This document shows, piece after piece, positions 1-8,544 of a stretch of 64,000 nucleotides of DNA. The stretch comes from Bacillus sp. B1-b2. Lineage in GTDB: Bacteria > Bacillota > Bacilli > Bacillales > Cytobacillaceae. The position numbers were made by a program, and so were the translations under genes. The first letter of the stretch is position 1, and every line of letters starts with the position of its first letter. The notes under the pieces are model-generated. The model did not search any database, was not told where the DNA came from, and saw only the letters and a list, made by a program, of their open reading frames with translations. The stretch lies in the NCBI RefSeq assembly GCF_009183415.1, contig NZ_WEHU01000004.1, positions 124,001-188,000 of the forward strand. Reading direction: 5' to 3'.

Positions 1-310
1 GGAACTTAATTTCCACATCGAGGTCAATGGTACCAGCTGTTTCTAAGAAAACATTGGAAATCGCATAGTCTTTATAGTTATAACGTTTTAATGTTCTTTT
101 TTTGCTGATAGCACTTGTTCCGTCTAAATGGATAAATGCTCTATTCGTAAAGCAATATTCATCTGATTTAGATTTAATTAGGAAGAAAATCTTCTCATTA
201 TCTTCATGCAGAATATAATCATCTGCATCCACCTTATCATAATCAACTGGCTTTATAACACTACCAACATCGCTTAATCCTAATGCATCTGACGCAAACT
301 TTTTAAACAT
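1..310 (-). CDS. yvbH: YvbH-like bacterial PH-domain protein, partial
   Basis: The minus strand from the ATG at 310 reads 103 residues with no stop and runs off the window edge, so the C-terminal part is missing. The N-terminus (MFKKFASDALGLSDVG) and the following stretch (ADDYILHEDNEKIFFLIKSK, then KRTLKRYNYKDY and VFLETAGTIDLDVEIKF) match my memory of Bacillus YvbH, a roughly 200-residue cytosolic protein with a bacterial PH-like fold. Its cellular role is not established. A GGAGG sequence sits about eight bases before the start. The gene is divergent from the M50 protease gene, with about 165 bases of shared upstream region. The family call rests on remembered sequence, not on a search. 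Confidence 0.75.
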   Translation of the reverse strand, partial: MFKKFASDALGLSDVGSVIKPVDYDKVDADDYILHEDNEKIFFLIKSKSDEYCFTNRAFIHLDGTSAISKKRTLKRYNYKDYAISNVFLETAGTIDLDVEIKF

Positions 311-474
311 AGAAATATCCTCCTCTTTGTTAGTCCCTTCCTATTTTACATGTATTTATGGGAAAGAAGTGTAAAATTCCATAGGAAATTCTTCCTTTTT
401 CGATCGATTTAACAGGGACTTTACCATATATATGGAATATAATTGTAGATAAGAATGAATAGACAGGAGATTTT

Positions 475-1548
475 ATGAAGAAAATTTTGCCGACAATTAT
501 TATGATGCTTGTAGGAATGGTTTTTGGAGCAGCAATAGCACTGGTTGGGGTTACTAGAGAATGGAATACATATAGCCTAATTTTGGCGTTCATTTGTTTA
601 ATAGGGTTTTATATCATTCACATCATCATACATGAAGCTGGCCATTTACTTTTTGGAAAAATAACAGGATACTCCCTTGTATCTTTTCGAATATTCTCTC
701 ATATGTGGGTTGTAACCGAAAATGGTCTACGCTACAAAAAGCTTTATGTACCTGGAACACTAGGGCAATGTTTAATGTCACCCCCTCCATATGTAAAAGG
801 AAATTACCCTTTTAAGTTGTATTTACTAGGTGGAGTGATTATGAATTTTCTCTCGAGTCTGCTGCTTGCACTCTTTTTCTTAGCATCTGGAGAATTCCCC
901 TTAATAGCATTAATTTTTGTACTATTAGGAATCATGGTTGGTTTGACTAACCTCATTCCATATGGCTTTAATGATGGTATGTCTTTAAAAATGGCTTGGA
1001 ATAACGAAAATAAACAAAAGCAACTTTATACTCAGTTTTATGTGAATGCTGAAACAACGAAAGGCGTTTCCTACCGTGATCTTCCAGAGGAATTATTTGA
1101 ACTACCTCCTGAGGATAACCGTACCGACTATTTTTCCGTGTGGATTATTTGTATGCAACTAGTCAGAGCCATGGATCGCTTTGATTTCGTAGAAAGTAAA
1201 CATATTATAGACTCTTTATGGAAGAAAAAAGATCAGCTGATTCCTTTATATAAATTAGAGATTGCAAAAGAACGATTATTTCTTTTATTACTATTAGAGA
1301 TAGATAAAGAAGAAGCTATAAGCATATATGAAGATAAAAAGTTAAAAAAATACCTAACAATAAAACAAATGAGCAATAAACGGATTCTTGCTGCTTATGA
1401 ATGGTATGTAAATAATGATTTAGTGAAAGCAAAAAATCTTTGTGATGAGGGATTACAATTGGAGAAAATAAATCCGAATAAAGCAGACGCAGAATTAGAG
1501 AGGAAATTAATTGATTATATCCTATCACAAGCATCTAAAAGTGCATAA
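475..1548 (+). CDS. M50-family membrane metalloprotease-like protein
   Basis: This 357-residue protein has two N-terminal membrane segments. The second carries the zinc-binding HEAGH motif at residues 53-57. Two more membrane segments follow, the last leading into NLIPYGFNDG, where N166-D167-G168 corresponds to the conserved (N)PxxDG motif of site-2-protease-type enzymes. The last ~180 residues are soluble, charged and helical and end on the cytosolic side. M50 enzymes cut transmembrane segments of regulators or peptides inside the bilayer; the substrate here cannot be told. The start follows an AGGAGA ribosome site. The gene stands alone between a divergent YvbH-like gene and a convergent diguanylate cyclase. 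Both catalytic motifs are intact, so an active enzyme is plausible. Confidence 0.8.
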   Translation: MKKILPTIIMMLVGMVFGAAIALVGVTREWNTYSLILAFICLIGFYIIHIIIHEAGHLLFGKITGYSLVSFRIFSHMWVVTENGLRYKKLYVPGTLGQCLMSPPPYVKGNYPFKLYLLGGVIMNFLSSLLLALFFLASGEFPLIALIFVLLGIMVGLTNLIPYGFNDGMSLKMAWNNENKQKQLYTQFYVNAETTKGVSYRDLPEELFELPPEDNRTDYFSVWIICMQLVRAMDRFDFVESKHIIDSLWKKKDQLIPLYKLEIAKERLFLLLLLEIDKEEAISIYEDKKLKKYLTIKQMSNKRILAAYEWYVNNDLVKAKNLCDEGLQLEKINPNKADAELERKLIDYILSQASKSA

Positions 1549-1579
1549 ATTTATTTAAGCAAATCCCATCCTGTGATTT

Positions 1580-1620
1580 AGCGAGCTAACTGAAAAAAGG
1601 GAACTAATTCAGTGCTCGCT
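1580..1620. terminator. bidirectional hairpin terminator
   Basis: AGCGAGC plus ACTGAA pairs with TTCAGT plus GCTCGCT around an A-rich loop. It lies between the stop of the M50 gene and the stop of the convergent diguanylate cyclase, so it can end both transcripts. Confidence 0.6.
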
Positions 1621-1626
1621 TTCACA

Positions 1627-2750
1627 TCACCACATCGTCCTATTCCTTCCTAAATTCTTTGCCTTATATAGCATTTGATCGGCTTCACCAATCATAACGT
1701 CTAAGGTTTTTCCATCAGATAAATTACTCACTCCTATCGATATGGTTAACTGTCCTTTCGGCTGTGTTTCTTCCCCCATAAATGGATGGTCTTCTACCTT
1801 CCTCCGAAAACGTTCTGCCACGTTTACCGCTATTTCCATATCCCTTATATTAGAAAAACAAATAATAAACTCTTCTCCACCATATCGAGCAAAAATATCT
1901 TCTCTGCGCATATTTTCACGTAATAAATGACCAATTGTTCTTAAAACTGAATCTCCCGCGGGATGACCATGCGTATCATTATATTTTTTGAAATCATCTA
2001 CATCAAACATAGCAATGACATAAGGAATATTATCTCTTCTTATTCCTTCTACATTAGTCCGAAAATAACGGATATTATATAAGTTGGTCATACTATCATG
2101 TCTAGAATTATATTCGAGCTCTTTACGTAAAAGTAAATTCCTACTAACATCATTCCACATTAAAAAAATGGTTATCACCGCAATTGTCTCAAACATCCCT
2201 CTCCAAAATACAGGATGCAAATCTACAGAATCCATACAGATAATGATTAGAATTCTCAACAATTGATAGCATAAAAAAACACTTAACATATGCCTCATAT
2301 TCGCAATCGTAAAAGGAGGCTTAAATGCTTTTTTATGATGAAAAAAAGATCCTACTGCAAAAGGAAGCAAAATAGATTGCATGACGCCTATTACTACATG
2401 TTCTCCACCAAGATAAATCCGAAATGCTGTAGGTATAATAGTTGATAAGAACCCATATTTCCAACCAAGTAAATAAGATATATAAAACACTGGTGCTCCC
2501 CGTAAATCTAATCGTGTCCCTCCATAAAACAAAGGCTCTGCATCACTAGAACACTTAATAGACCAGAAAATACTGGAATTCCCCATAAGTAAGAGTCAAT
2601 TTCCTTTAAACGATTTCGTGATACGAGCTTCTCTTTTAACTTTAGTGTCCCATACATAAAGGTAATAATAAGTGTCATATTATCCAAAAAAGCCATGATC
2701 ATTGATTTCATTGTACTCACCTTTATTATGACAATAGATTTACGAAACAT
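1627..2750 (-). pseudogene. dgcK: membrane diguanylate cyclase (DgcK/YhcK-like), frame-broken
   Basis: Two minus-strand frames together encode a 5TMR-LYT membrane sensor (five or six helices) followed by a GGDEF domain, the layout of B. subtilis DgcK (YhcK, about 360 residues). The GGDEF part is complete: DVDDFKKYNDTHGHPAGD, the active loop RYGGEEF, and an RRED motif five residues before it that fits the RxxD inhibitory c-di-GMP site. The N-terminal 80 codons (from 2750) are one frame away from the rest. Adding one T in the coding strand at the A-run at 2526-2529 restores CFYGGTRLDLRG, a typical LYT-domain sequence. So this is either a one-base mutation or a homopolymer sequencing error. It is divergent from the HD-GYP gene, pairing a c-di-GMP maker with a probable breaker. 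Confidence 0.8.
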
Positions 2751-2882
2751 TTATAGCATCCCCAGTTATTTCCCACTTACTACAGCATCCACTAAGTTTT
2801 GAGTTCTACTCATGATTCTATTGCATTTGGGGCAACCTCTATATAGATTCTTTACTTTGATTTGTAGGCGGGAGGCACTTCT

Positions 2883-3794
2883 ATGATTAATAAATTTCTG
2901 AGTCACCCTAAATATAGTCGTTTTATGTTCTTTCTTTTGCTATTTGTGAGCATCTGTTTAAACTCCATTATTCTAAGAAACCAAACAAATTTTTATATTC
3001 TATATATATTTTGTGCTATATTCTTAGGAATTGGTTATTATAACAGCCCTAAATGGTTTATCTTTATGCTTACGCTCGCTATAGTAGTTTGCCGATACTT
3101 TCTTATTCCAGAATCTGCTGCAAGTGCTGCTACCTTTTTCACCTATTTACTTACCTATTTACTCATCACCTTTATGTCTGTGGGATTAATGTTAAATGTA
3201 CAGAAAGTAACAGAGGAAAATGTGGAATTAACGAAAGCTCTTTCCAATGCACTAGATACCAGAGACACCTTTACCTTACATCACTCTGAGAATGTGGCAA
3301 AATACGCTGTTGATATTGCGGAGAGAATGAAATTACCTCCCTATTTATGTAAAGTAATTCATATAGGCGGTTTACTTCATGACATAGGAAAAATCGGTAT
3401 TCCTGAACACATACTTTCTAAACCAGGAAGACTAGAAGAAGATGAATATGAATTGATTAAAAGTCACCCCTTTATTGGGTACGAAATGATTAAACATGTG
3501 AAACAATATGAAAGTTCAGGAATTTTAGACATTGTTCTTTATCATCATGAAAGATACGATGGATTAGGATATCCAAAAGGATTAAAAGGAGAAGAGATTC
3601 CCTTAGTTGCAAGAATCATTGCAGTAGCTGATACCTTTGATGCCATGTCCTCCAAACGTGTATATCGAGATGCAATTGAGTTGAGTGAAATACTAGCAGA
3701 AATAGAACGAAATAAAGGAAAACAATTCGATCCTGTGATTGCGGATCATTTTTTGGCATTGTTTGATGAGGGAGGAGCGGAGAGAGGGGTGTGA
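2883..3794 (+). CDS. membrane-anchored HD-GYP phosphodiesterase
   Basis: The first ~105 residues of this 303-residue protein form four or five membrane helices. A short linker follows (VTEENVELTKALSNALDTRDTFTLHHSENV), then a full HD-GYP domain. Visible motifs are HD at 166-167 in GGLLHDIGKIGIP, and HHERYDGLGYP at 221-231. HD-GYP enzymes hydrolyse c-di-GMP, some of them cGAMP, with two or three metal ions; the substrate here is not proven. The start follows GGGAGG. The gene is divergent from the frame-broken diguanylate cyclase and is followed by a run of ~52-bp repeats. If the cyclase is truly dead, the phosphodiesterase would be left without its local partner. Confidence 0.88.
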   Translation: MINKFLSHPKYSRFMFFLLLFVSICLNSIILRNQTNFYILYIFCAIFLGIGYYNSPKWFIFMLTLAIVVCRYFLIPESAASAATFFTYLLTYLLITFMSVGLMLNVQKVTEENVELTKALSNALDTRDTFTLHHSENVAKYAVDIAERMKLPPYLCKVIHIGGLLHDIGKIGIPEHILSKPGRLEEDEYELIKSHPFIGYEMIKHVKQYESSGILDIVLYHHERYDGLGYPKGLKGEEIPLVARIIAVADTFDAMSSKRVYRDAIELSEILAEIERNKGKQFDPVIADHFLALFDEGGAERGV

Positions 3795-3795
3795 G

Positions 3796-3958
3796 CTTAT
3801 GTGGATGAACGACCTTTTTTCTTCCTTTCTTCCTAATCGGGCTTTCATTTCTTGAATGAACAACCTTTTTTCTTCTTTTCTTCCTAATCGGGCTTTCATT
3901 CCTTGCATGAATGACCTTTTTTCTTCCATTCACCCAATTTCAGGCTTTCATTTCCTCC
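3796..3958. repeat. three tandem copies of a ~52-bp intergenic repeat
   Basis: Three imperfect direct copies follow one another. Each has a GA(A)CGACCTTTTTTC head, a pyrimidine-rich middle, CCTAATCGGGCTTTCATT and a TTGAATGAA-like tail. The same unit, more diverged, recurs at 51572-51660. Frames through it (for example RKEEKRLFIQEMKARLG) are by-products of the repeat and have no ribosome site. Confidence 0.75.
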
Positions 3959-3989
3959 ATCTTCCCCCTCTCTACCACGCAAAAAAAGA

Positions 3990-4011
3990 AGCCCCACTTA
4001 TAAAAGAGGCT
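3990..4011 (-). terminator. intrinsic terminator of the oxidoreductase gene
   Basis: Read on the minus strand, AGCC(TC) pairs with GGGGCT over a short AT loop and is followed by a run of seven T. It lies 20 bases past the stop of the Gfo/Idh/MocA gene. Confidence 0.6.
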
Positions 4012-4031
4012 CCTTTCCATAAATCCAAAGG

Positions 4032-5027
4032 TTATTTGGATTTTTTATAATATCCTTTAATCATTTGATCCATTACCCAATTTGTTCTTGCGCCTGTTAT
4101 TCCTGTGCTAGAACTTTTTTCTCCACCAGTTAATTCATTCACCATTGTTTGGATGAAATGTTGTTGGATATGGCGTGGGTTTTCGATGACAAATTCTTCT
4201 GTTCCTTCTTTTGTCGTTACAGCAATTGGGCTGTTTCCGAATGTAGAGAAGGTTATTTTTCCTTTGCTACCGACTATTTCGTTTTCATCGATATAATCGT
4301 GAGCAGCGAAACACCATGTTCCTGTTCCATGTACACCTGATTCAAATAGATAACTGCCTGTTACAATGTCTTCTGCTTGGTAGCTACCATTTTGATTGGA
4401 AGCAAAGCCACTTACCTCTTTAATCGGTCCAAGTAGAAAGTCTAGTATATCTAATGTATGGCTCGCTAAATCTAGAAATAAACCTCCACCTGCTAGTTCA
4501 GGTTGAATGCGCCATGGCTCATCCTTCCCCGTACCTTCAACAGCTGGCTGATATTGTATAGATCGTACAAATCGGATATCTCCAAGTACGCCGCTTTCTA
4601 CTATTTCTTTTATTTTCAAAAAGCGTGGTAGAGCGCGGCGGTAGTATGCGACAAATAATGGAACATCTGCTTCTTTGCAAGCTTCTATCATCTCTAGGCA
4701 TTCTTCATAATTTCTTGCCATTGGTTTTTCTACATAAACTGGCTTTCCTGCTTTAGCTGCTAGTATGGCATATTCTTTATGAAACGCTGGAGGCGTTGCT
4801 ACATAAATAGCATCCACCTCTGGATCATTTATTAAGCTTTCTGCTTGGTCATACCAATTTGGTACACCATGGCGCTCTGCATAATCCTTTGCTAGTTCTC
4901 CATTTCGACGCATTACTGCCACTAACTTAGAGTTTTCAGCAAGTTGAAAGCCAGGACCGCTTTTGACTTCTGTTACATCTCCACAACCAATGATTCCCCA
5001 ACGTACTTCTTTTAACTGTGTTTTCAT
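4032..5027 (-). CDS. Gfo/Idh/MocA family oxidoreductase
   Basis: This 331-residue protein starts with a Rossmann NAD(P)-binding segment (VRWGIIGCGDVTEVKSGPG). The family sequence VEKPMARNYEEC, with its conserved EKP, follows near residue 100. The C-terminal half has the oxidoreductase alpha/beta fold, including GGGLFLDLASHTLDILDFLLG with the usual D and H. Such enzymes oxidise or reduce sugars and cyclitols, for example myo-inositol or 1,5-anhydrofructose; the substrate is unknown here. I set the start at the ATG at 5027, which has GAGGTG eight bases before it; an upstream in-frame start would add 19 residues lacking family similarity. It stands alone in its transcription unit. Confidence 0.85.
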   Translation of the reverse strand: MKTQLKEVRWGIIGCGDVTEVKSGPGFQLAENSKLVAVMRRNGELAKDYAERHGVPNWYDQAESLINDPEVDAIYVATPPAFHKEYAILAAKAGKPVYVEKPMARNYEECLEMIEACKEADVPLFVAYYRRALPRFLKIKEIVESGVLGDIRFVRSIQYQPAVEGTGKDEPWRIQPELAGGGLFLDLASHTLDILDFLLGPIKEVSGFASNQNGSYQAEDIVTGSYLFESGVHGTGTWCFAAHDYIDENEIVGSKGKITFSTFGNSPIAVTTKEGTEEFVIENPRHIQQHFIQTMVNELTGGEKSSSTGITGARTNWVMDQMIKGYYKKSK

Positions 5028-5100
5028 TTCTTTCACCTCGCTTACACATTCGCTTTGTATCCTGTAAATTCCTTTCATTTTCAAATGATGAAAATGAAAT

Positions 5101-6018
5101 CTAAATTTCTATTTTTTGCCCAGGATAGATGAGGTTAATATTCTTTATATCTGGATTCTTTGCTTGTATGTGTGAAATGGTTGTATGATATTTCTTAGCA
5201 ATTTTCGTTAGATTATCACCAGATTGCACTATATGGATAGTTGTAGGCGTTGGGTTAATCCAGGAACCAGGTACTCCTTGCTGTTTTGTTACATTCAACA
5301 TCCCTTGTGAGGTGTTAAAGACAAAGTACTCTCCCGCCTTAACCGTTCCTTTGCAATTAGTAGCACTTTTCGCATCCATCGCTGTAACATATGCTCCTGT
5401 ATCAGCATTAACATAATAACTAGCAGGGACTTCATTAGGTTTATTCTCTGCAGTCCAATGTCCAGGCTCTTTAAAAATTTCATTTCGATCAATATTTACG
5501 CCAGCAACTGTTACATTATTTTCGTATTGATGCATATGAATAAAGGACGCTCTCTCCCCCCTTGACCATGCATAGGTTTGCCAGTAATAATCTACTTGGT
5601 CCTTCATGGCATTGATTACCCGATAAGAGCCATAAATACCTATTTTATACAACTGCAATGTTTCTTTGACACCTCTAAGATATGCTTGAATTATAGGAAT
5701 TTGAGAATCACTTACATCAAAGTCTACTGCAAAATAAATAGCAGTTCCAGCTGGCTGTCCAACAGATTTTGCATAGTTGAATGCTTCTAATCCATCTCTT
5801 CTTCCTTGCTCCTCAGAAAAATAGGAAGCATGGTTCGCGCTTTTTTGAAAAATACTGATGAGTTTTATTCCTGCATCTCTAATATATCCTGCCTCTTGTT
5901 GATCAAAGGTTTTCCAGCTATTCCCTAGATATCTTGCTGCATACTCAAATCCTTCTTTTTTCAAATTACTTGCACTAGTAAGTGTCAATTTGGTGGCACA
6001 ATCAAATCCTTTTGTCAT
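5101..6018 (-). CDS. DUF1906 glycoside-hydrolase-like domain with C-terminal LysM
   Basis: Residues 1-200 match the DUF1906 (Rv2525c-like) TIM-barrel fold, related to GH25 lysozymes: MTKGFDCAT at the start, ARYLGNSWKTFDQQEAGYI, and TAIYFAVDFD as the inner strand with acidic residues. A short SH3-like linker region follows. The last 45 residues are a LysM (HIVQSGDNLTKIAKKYHTTISHIQAKN, then LIYPGQKIEI) that binds peptidoglycan. There is no signal peptide, so export would be non-classical or by lysis, or the protein acts in the spore mother cell. Hydrolase activity of DUF1906 is unproven. The gene is divergent from ytvA. Confidence 0.82.
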   Translation of the reverse strand: MTKGFDCATKLTLTSASNLKKEGFEYAARYLGNSWKTFDQQEAGYIRDAGIKLISIFQKSANHASYFSEEQGRRDGLEAFNYAKSVGQPAGTAIYFAVDFDVSDSQIPIIQAYLRGVKETLQLYKIGIYGSYRVINAMKDQVDYYWQTYAWSRGERASFIHMHQYENNVTVAGVNIDRNEIFKEPGHWTAENKPNEVPASYYVNADTGAYVTAMDAKSATNCKGTVKAGEYFVFNTSQGMLNVTKQQGVPGSWINPTPTTIHIVQSGDNLTKIAKKYHTTISHIQAKNPDIKNINLIYPGQKIEI

Positions 6019-6147
6019 AGTTAATCCCTCCTTTACCTACTATATAGAAAAAAAGCGAGAGAAAAGGCAATTCTATTTATACATACAAATAGATGTAAGT
6101 ACTTTCTTAAACTGTTATACTTGTTAGAAGAGAGGGGGACCTTAGGA

Positions 6148-6942
6148 TTGCATTATGATTACTCACAAATATTCCGAGATAACTTTATAAAAGAAGCAAT
6201 TGACCGTGTTGGTGCTGGCATTGTTATCACAGACCCCAGTATAGAAGATAATCCTATCATTTATGTTAATAAGGGATTTGAGGAGTTAACCCTCTATGAA
6301 GCTGTGGATATATTAGGGAAGAATTGCCGCTTTCTACAAATGGAAGATACCAAACAGCCTGATCTTGATGTTTTAAGAATGGCTATTGCTAATAGAGAGT
6401 CTGTCATTGTTACCTTAAAGAATTTTCGAAAAAACGGTGAAATGTTTTGGAATGAACTTGCCCTTTATCCTATATATATCGGGGAAGAAAAAAAATTATT
6501 CTTTGTCGGCATTCAAAAGGATATTACTGAACAAAAGAATAATGAAGAACTGATTAAACAATATGTCAATGAAATAAATGTTTTATCAACCCCTATCATT
6601 TCTGTACAAGAAAATGCTTCTGTTCTGCCCCTAATTGGTAATTTGGAAGAAGAACGTTTTCATCACTTAGTTACCGAAATTGCAGCCTATGTTTCCAGAA
6701 CAAGAGAAGAATATTTTATTATAGATTTACAGGGTTTGTTAAAATATGATGAAGTCGTTCATCAGGGACTTACGATGATTTATGATATCTTAGCATTAAT
6801 GGGAGTTGAATTACTAATAAGTGGTATTCAAATTCAAATGGCTCAAGATACTATTCAATATACACATGGTAGAAAATTCTCCATCAAAACTTTTCAAACC
6901 TGTAGAAAAGCAATGGAAGCTATCTCTTTAGATAAAGTATAA
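6148..6942 (+). CDS. ytvA: YtvA blue-light receptor (LOV-STAS)
   Basis: This 264-residue protein has an N-terminal LOV domain with the flavin signature GKNCRFLQ; the adduct-forming cysteine is Cys60 by this start. It continues through FVGIQKDITEQ and an alpha-helical linker into a STAS domain (VLPLIGNLEEERF, then YFIIDLQGLLKYDEVVHQGL). Order and length match B. subtilis YtvA (PfyP, 261 residues), which relays blue light to the stressosome and SigB. I chose the TTG at 6148 because GAGAGGGGG lies about nine bases before it; a TTG at 6121 would add nine residues with no ribosome site. A strong hairpin follows at 6955. Confidence 0.93.
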   Translation: MHYDYSQIFRDNFIKEAIDRVGAGIVITDPSIEDNPIIYVNKGFEELTLYEAVDILGKNCRFLQMEDTKQPDLDVLRMAIANRESVIVTLKNFRKNGEMFWNELALYPIYIGEEKKLFFVGIQKDITEQKNNEELIKQYVNEINVLSTPIISVQENASVLPLIGNLEEERFHHLVTEIAAYVSRTREEYFIIDLQGLLKYDEVVHQGLTMIYDILALMGVELLISGIQIQMAQDTIQYTHGRKFSIKTFQTCRKAMEAISLDKV

Positions 6943-6954
6943 TGATGTACATAA

Positions 6955-6980
6955 GGTGTCTCCCATTCTATGGAGACACC
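6955..6980. terminator. bidirectional hairpin terminator
   Basis: GGTGTCTCC pairs perfectly with GGAGACACC over an eight-base loop, followed by TGTTTTATT. It lies between the convergent ytvA and merR-type genes. Confidence 0.75.
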
Positions 6981-6996
6981 TGTTTTATTACTATGT

Positions 6997-7362
6997 CTAA
7001 GCTCTGCGATGAAAGGTTTTCTCCTCTAATTTCTGTTCAATAAAGTAAACCACTTGTTGTAAATCTTCTATTTGCTTTATTACCTTTTCTTTATGGTTTA
7101 TTGCCTTTTCTATTAACTCTGGATAATCTGAAATATCTCCATCTATGTCAAGATCTAAGTATGGCTTTATTTCATCTAGTGACATCCCCGTTTTCTTTAA
7201 ACAGCTAATAAGTCTTAATCTCTCCACATCTTTAACTGTATAAATTCGATATCTACTTTCATTTCGTTCTGCTTTTGGAAGTAAGCCAATTTTTTCATAG
7301 TAGCGTATGGTATAAGCTGACAAGTCTACCATGGTTGAAAGTTCTTTAATGGTATAAGTCAT
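6997..7362 (-). CDS. MerR-family transcriptional regulator
   Basis: This 121-residue protein has the MerR winged helix at its N-terminus (YTIKELSTMVDLSAYTIRYYEKIGLLPKAERNESRYRIYTVKDVERLRLI), then GMSLDEIKPYL, and a coiled-coil dimer helix that ends the protein. It has no cysteine-rich metal loop, so it resembles the AdhR/YraB-type regulators that sense aldehydes or other small electrophiles rather than metals. It is divergent from an SDR gene whose promoter contains a fitting MerR operator at 7438-7457. That makes the SDR its likely target. Confidence 0.9.
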   Translation of the reverse strand: MTYTIKELSTMVDLSAYTIRYYEKIGLLPKAERNESRYRIYTVKDVERLRLISCLKKTGMSLDEIKPYLDLDIDGDISDYPELIEKAINHKEKVIKQIEDLQQVVYFIEQKLEEKTFHRRA

Positions 7363-7434
7363 TTGACAATTCCTCTTTTCTTGGGGCTGTTTTCGTTCTG
7401 CAAAATATTATTTATCTTTTATTGTGCTAGCCTC

Positions 7435-7465
7435 TTGCTTTAGAGTCAACTCTAAAGTTTATACT
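7435..7465 (+). promoter_or_regulatory. MerR-type promoter with 19-bp spacer and palindrome
   Basis: A -35 of TTGCTT (7435-7440) and a -10 of TATACT (7460-7465) are separated by exactly 19 bp, the long spacer typical of MerR-activated promoters. The spacer is nearly filled by CTTTAGAGTC/AACTCTAAAG (7438-7457), palindromic except at the centre. The start codon of the SDR follows at 7493. Confidence 0.8.
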
Positions 7466-7492
7466 TCTTTCATAACAAAGGAGGATTATAAT

Positions 7493-8326
7493 ATGAAAGT
7501 AGCTATGATAACAGGTGCAAGTAAGGGAATTGGGTTAGAATTAACCAAAAAATTAATAAGAGAGAATTGGGAAATTATCGCTGTAATCCGATCTAATTTT
7601 TCAGAAGAGGAAAAACAGATACAGGATTTGATACTAGCCAAAAAAATAAGAATTTATCGAGCAGCAGATTTAGCTGATTTTCAAGACTTAAAGAGAGTAC
7701 TAAATGAGATTAAGGCGCAAGAGTCAAAAATTGATGTACTATTTAACAATGCAGGTGGTAGCTTTGATCGTCTCTATTACTCGAAGCAATCAAGAGAATT
7801 ACATTTTGAAATTCAAACAGTGGTTCCTTATATTATTACAATGGAAATGCGAGATTTATTAAAAAAGGGCACCATTGGAAAAGTTGTTAACACCAGCTCC
7901 AATGCTTTTAAATTCACTAAGAAGCTTTCTTACCAGGAGTTAGAGAATCCTAGTTCCTTTAAAAAGCTTGTTGGACCATATGCAAATAGTAAATTAGCAG
8001 TATCTTTATGGTCTAGAGAAGCAGCAGCAGAACTAAAAAAAGAAGACATTACCATCCTCAGCGTAGATCCTGGTAGTAATAACACATTAAGAAAAGGAAC
8101 GGAAGGCGGCCTCCCTTTTATTGTTCAACTGATGATGAAAAGCTTTTTCTCTCATCCAAGCAAAGGAGCTAGTCTTCTCTATGAAGGTGCTGTTGGTGAC
8201 AATGATGCTTTTTCTGGAGCTTATCTTGTAAAAAATAAAGTTACTCCGTTAAAATTCACTACTTTATCCAAAGAAATCTTACATGCCTTGAAGAATATCT
8301 ATACAAATGAATATTTAAAGAAATAA
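7493..8326 (+). CDS. short-chain dehydrogenase/reductase under MerR control
   Basis: This is a classical SDR of 277 residues. It has the cofactor motif TGASKGIG near residue 9, NNAGG, a catalytic serine region (VVNTSSNAF), and YANSK with Tyr163 and Lys167. It probably reduces a carbonyl with NADPH; the substrate is unknown, and the MerR link suggests a role in aldehyde or electrophile stress. I set the start at the ATG at 7493, which has GGAGG nine bases upstream. An in-frame start at 7424 would lie upstream of the promoter. A small membrane-peptide gene may follow at 8380. Confidence 0.9.
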   Translation: MKVAMITGASKGIGLELTKKLIRENWEIIAVIRSNFSEEEKQIQDLILAKKIRIYRAADLADFQDLKRVLNEIKAQESKIDVLFNNAGGSFDRLYYSKQSRELHFEIQTVVPYIITMEMRDLLKKGTIGKVVNTSSNAFKFTKKLSYQELENPSSFKKLVGPYANSKLAVSLWSREAAAELKKEDITILSVDPGSNNTLRKGTEGGLPFIVQLMMKSFFSHPSKGASLLYEGAVGDNDAFSGAYLVKNKVTPLKFTTLSKEILHALKNIYTNEYLKK

Positions 8327-8336
8327 TGGAATATTT

Positions 8337-8374
8337 GTCCCCCTTCTTTATCAAACTAATAAAAAAGGGGGGAC
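8337..8374 (+). promoter_or_regulatory. hairpin that overlaps the next ribosome binding site
   Basis: GTCCCCCTT (from 8337) can pair with AAGGGGGGAC (to 8374). The right arm carries the only ribosome site of the 51-codon frame at 8380. It could be the SDR terminator, although no T-run follows, or a translational gate for the small gene. Confidence 0.45.
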
Positions 8375-8379
8375 TTTCT

Positions 8380-8535
8380 ATGAGTCAATTTTTATTAACC
8401 AACCTATTTTCTGCACTTTTGCTTCAACGTAATCTCAACTGGCATCGCAAGCTTGTTTGGACGGCATTTCCTATCTTTTTTCTTAGCCTCTTTTTGCATG
8501 GAGAATATATTGTTCATCGATTAAAGAATAAGTGA
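8380..8535 (+). CDS. small hydrophobic protein, unknown
   Basis: This frame encodes 51 residues (MSQFLLTNLFSALLLQRNLNWHRKLVWTAF...). It has a hydrophobic segment near residues 30-42 and a basic tail ending KNK. The ATG has AAGGGGGGA about six bases upstream, but that sequence is inside the stem at 8337-8374. I do not recognise a family. The composition is unlike the repeat array that begins just after it, which speaks for a real gene; the short length and the hairpin speak against. An in-frame start at 8326 would add 18 residues with no ribosome site. Confidence 0.35.
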   Translation: MSQFLLTNLFSALLLQRNLNWHRKLVWTAFPIFFLSLFLHGEYIVHRLKNK

Positions 8536-8544
8536 TTGGGAGGA

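Noticed and set aside
3616-3933. 105-codon minus-strand frame with RKKRRKKVVHSRNESPI repeats
   Set aside because: It is made by the ~52-bp repeats and by the antisense of the HD-GYP gene.
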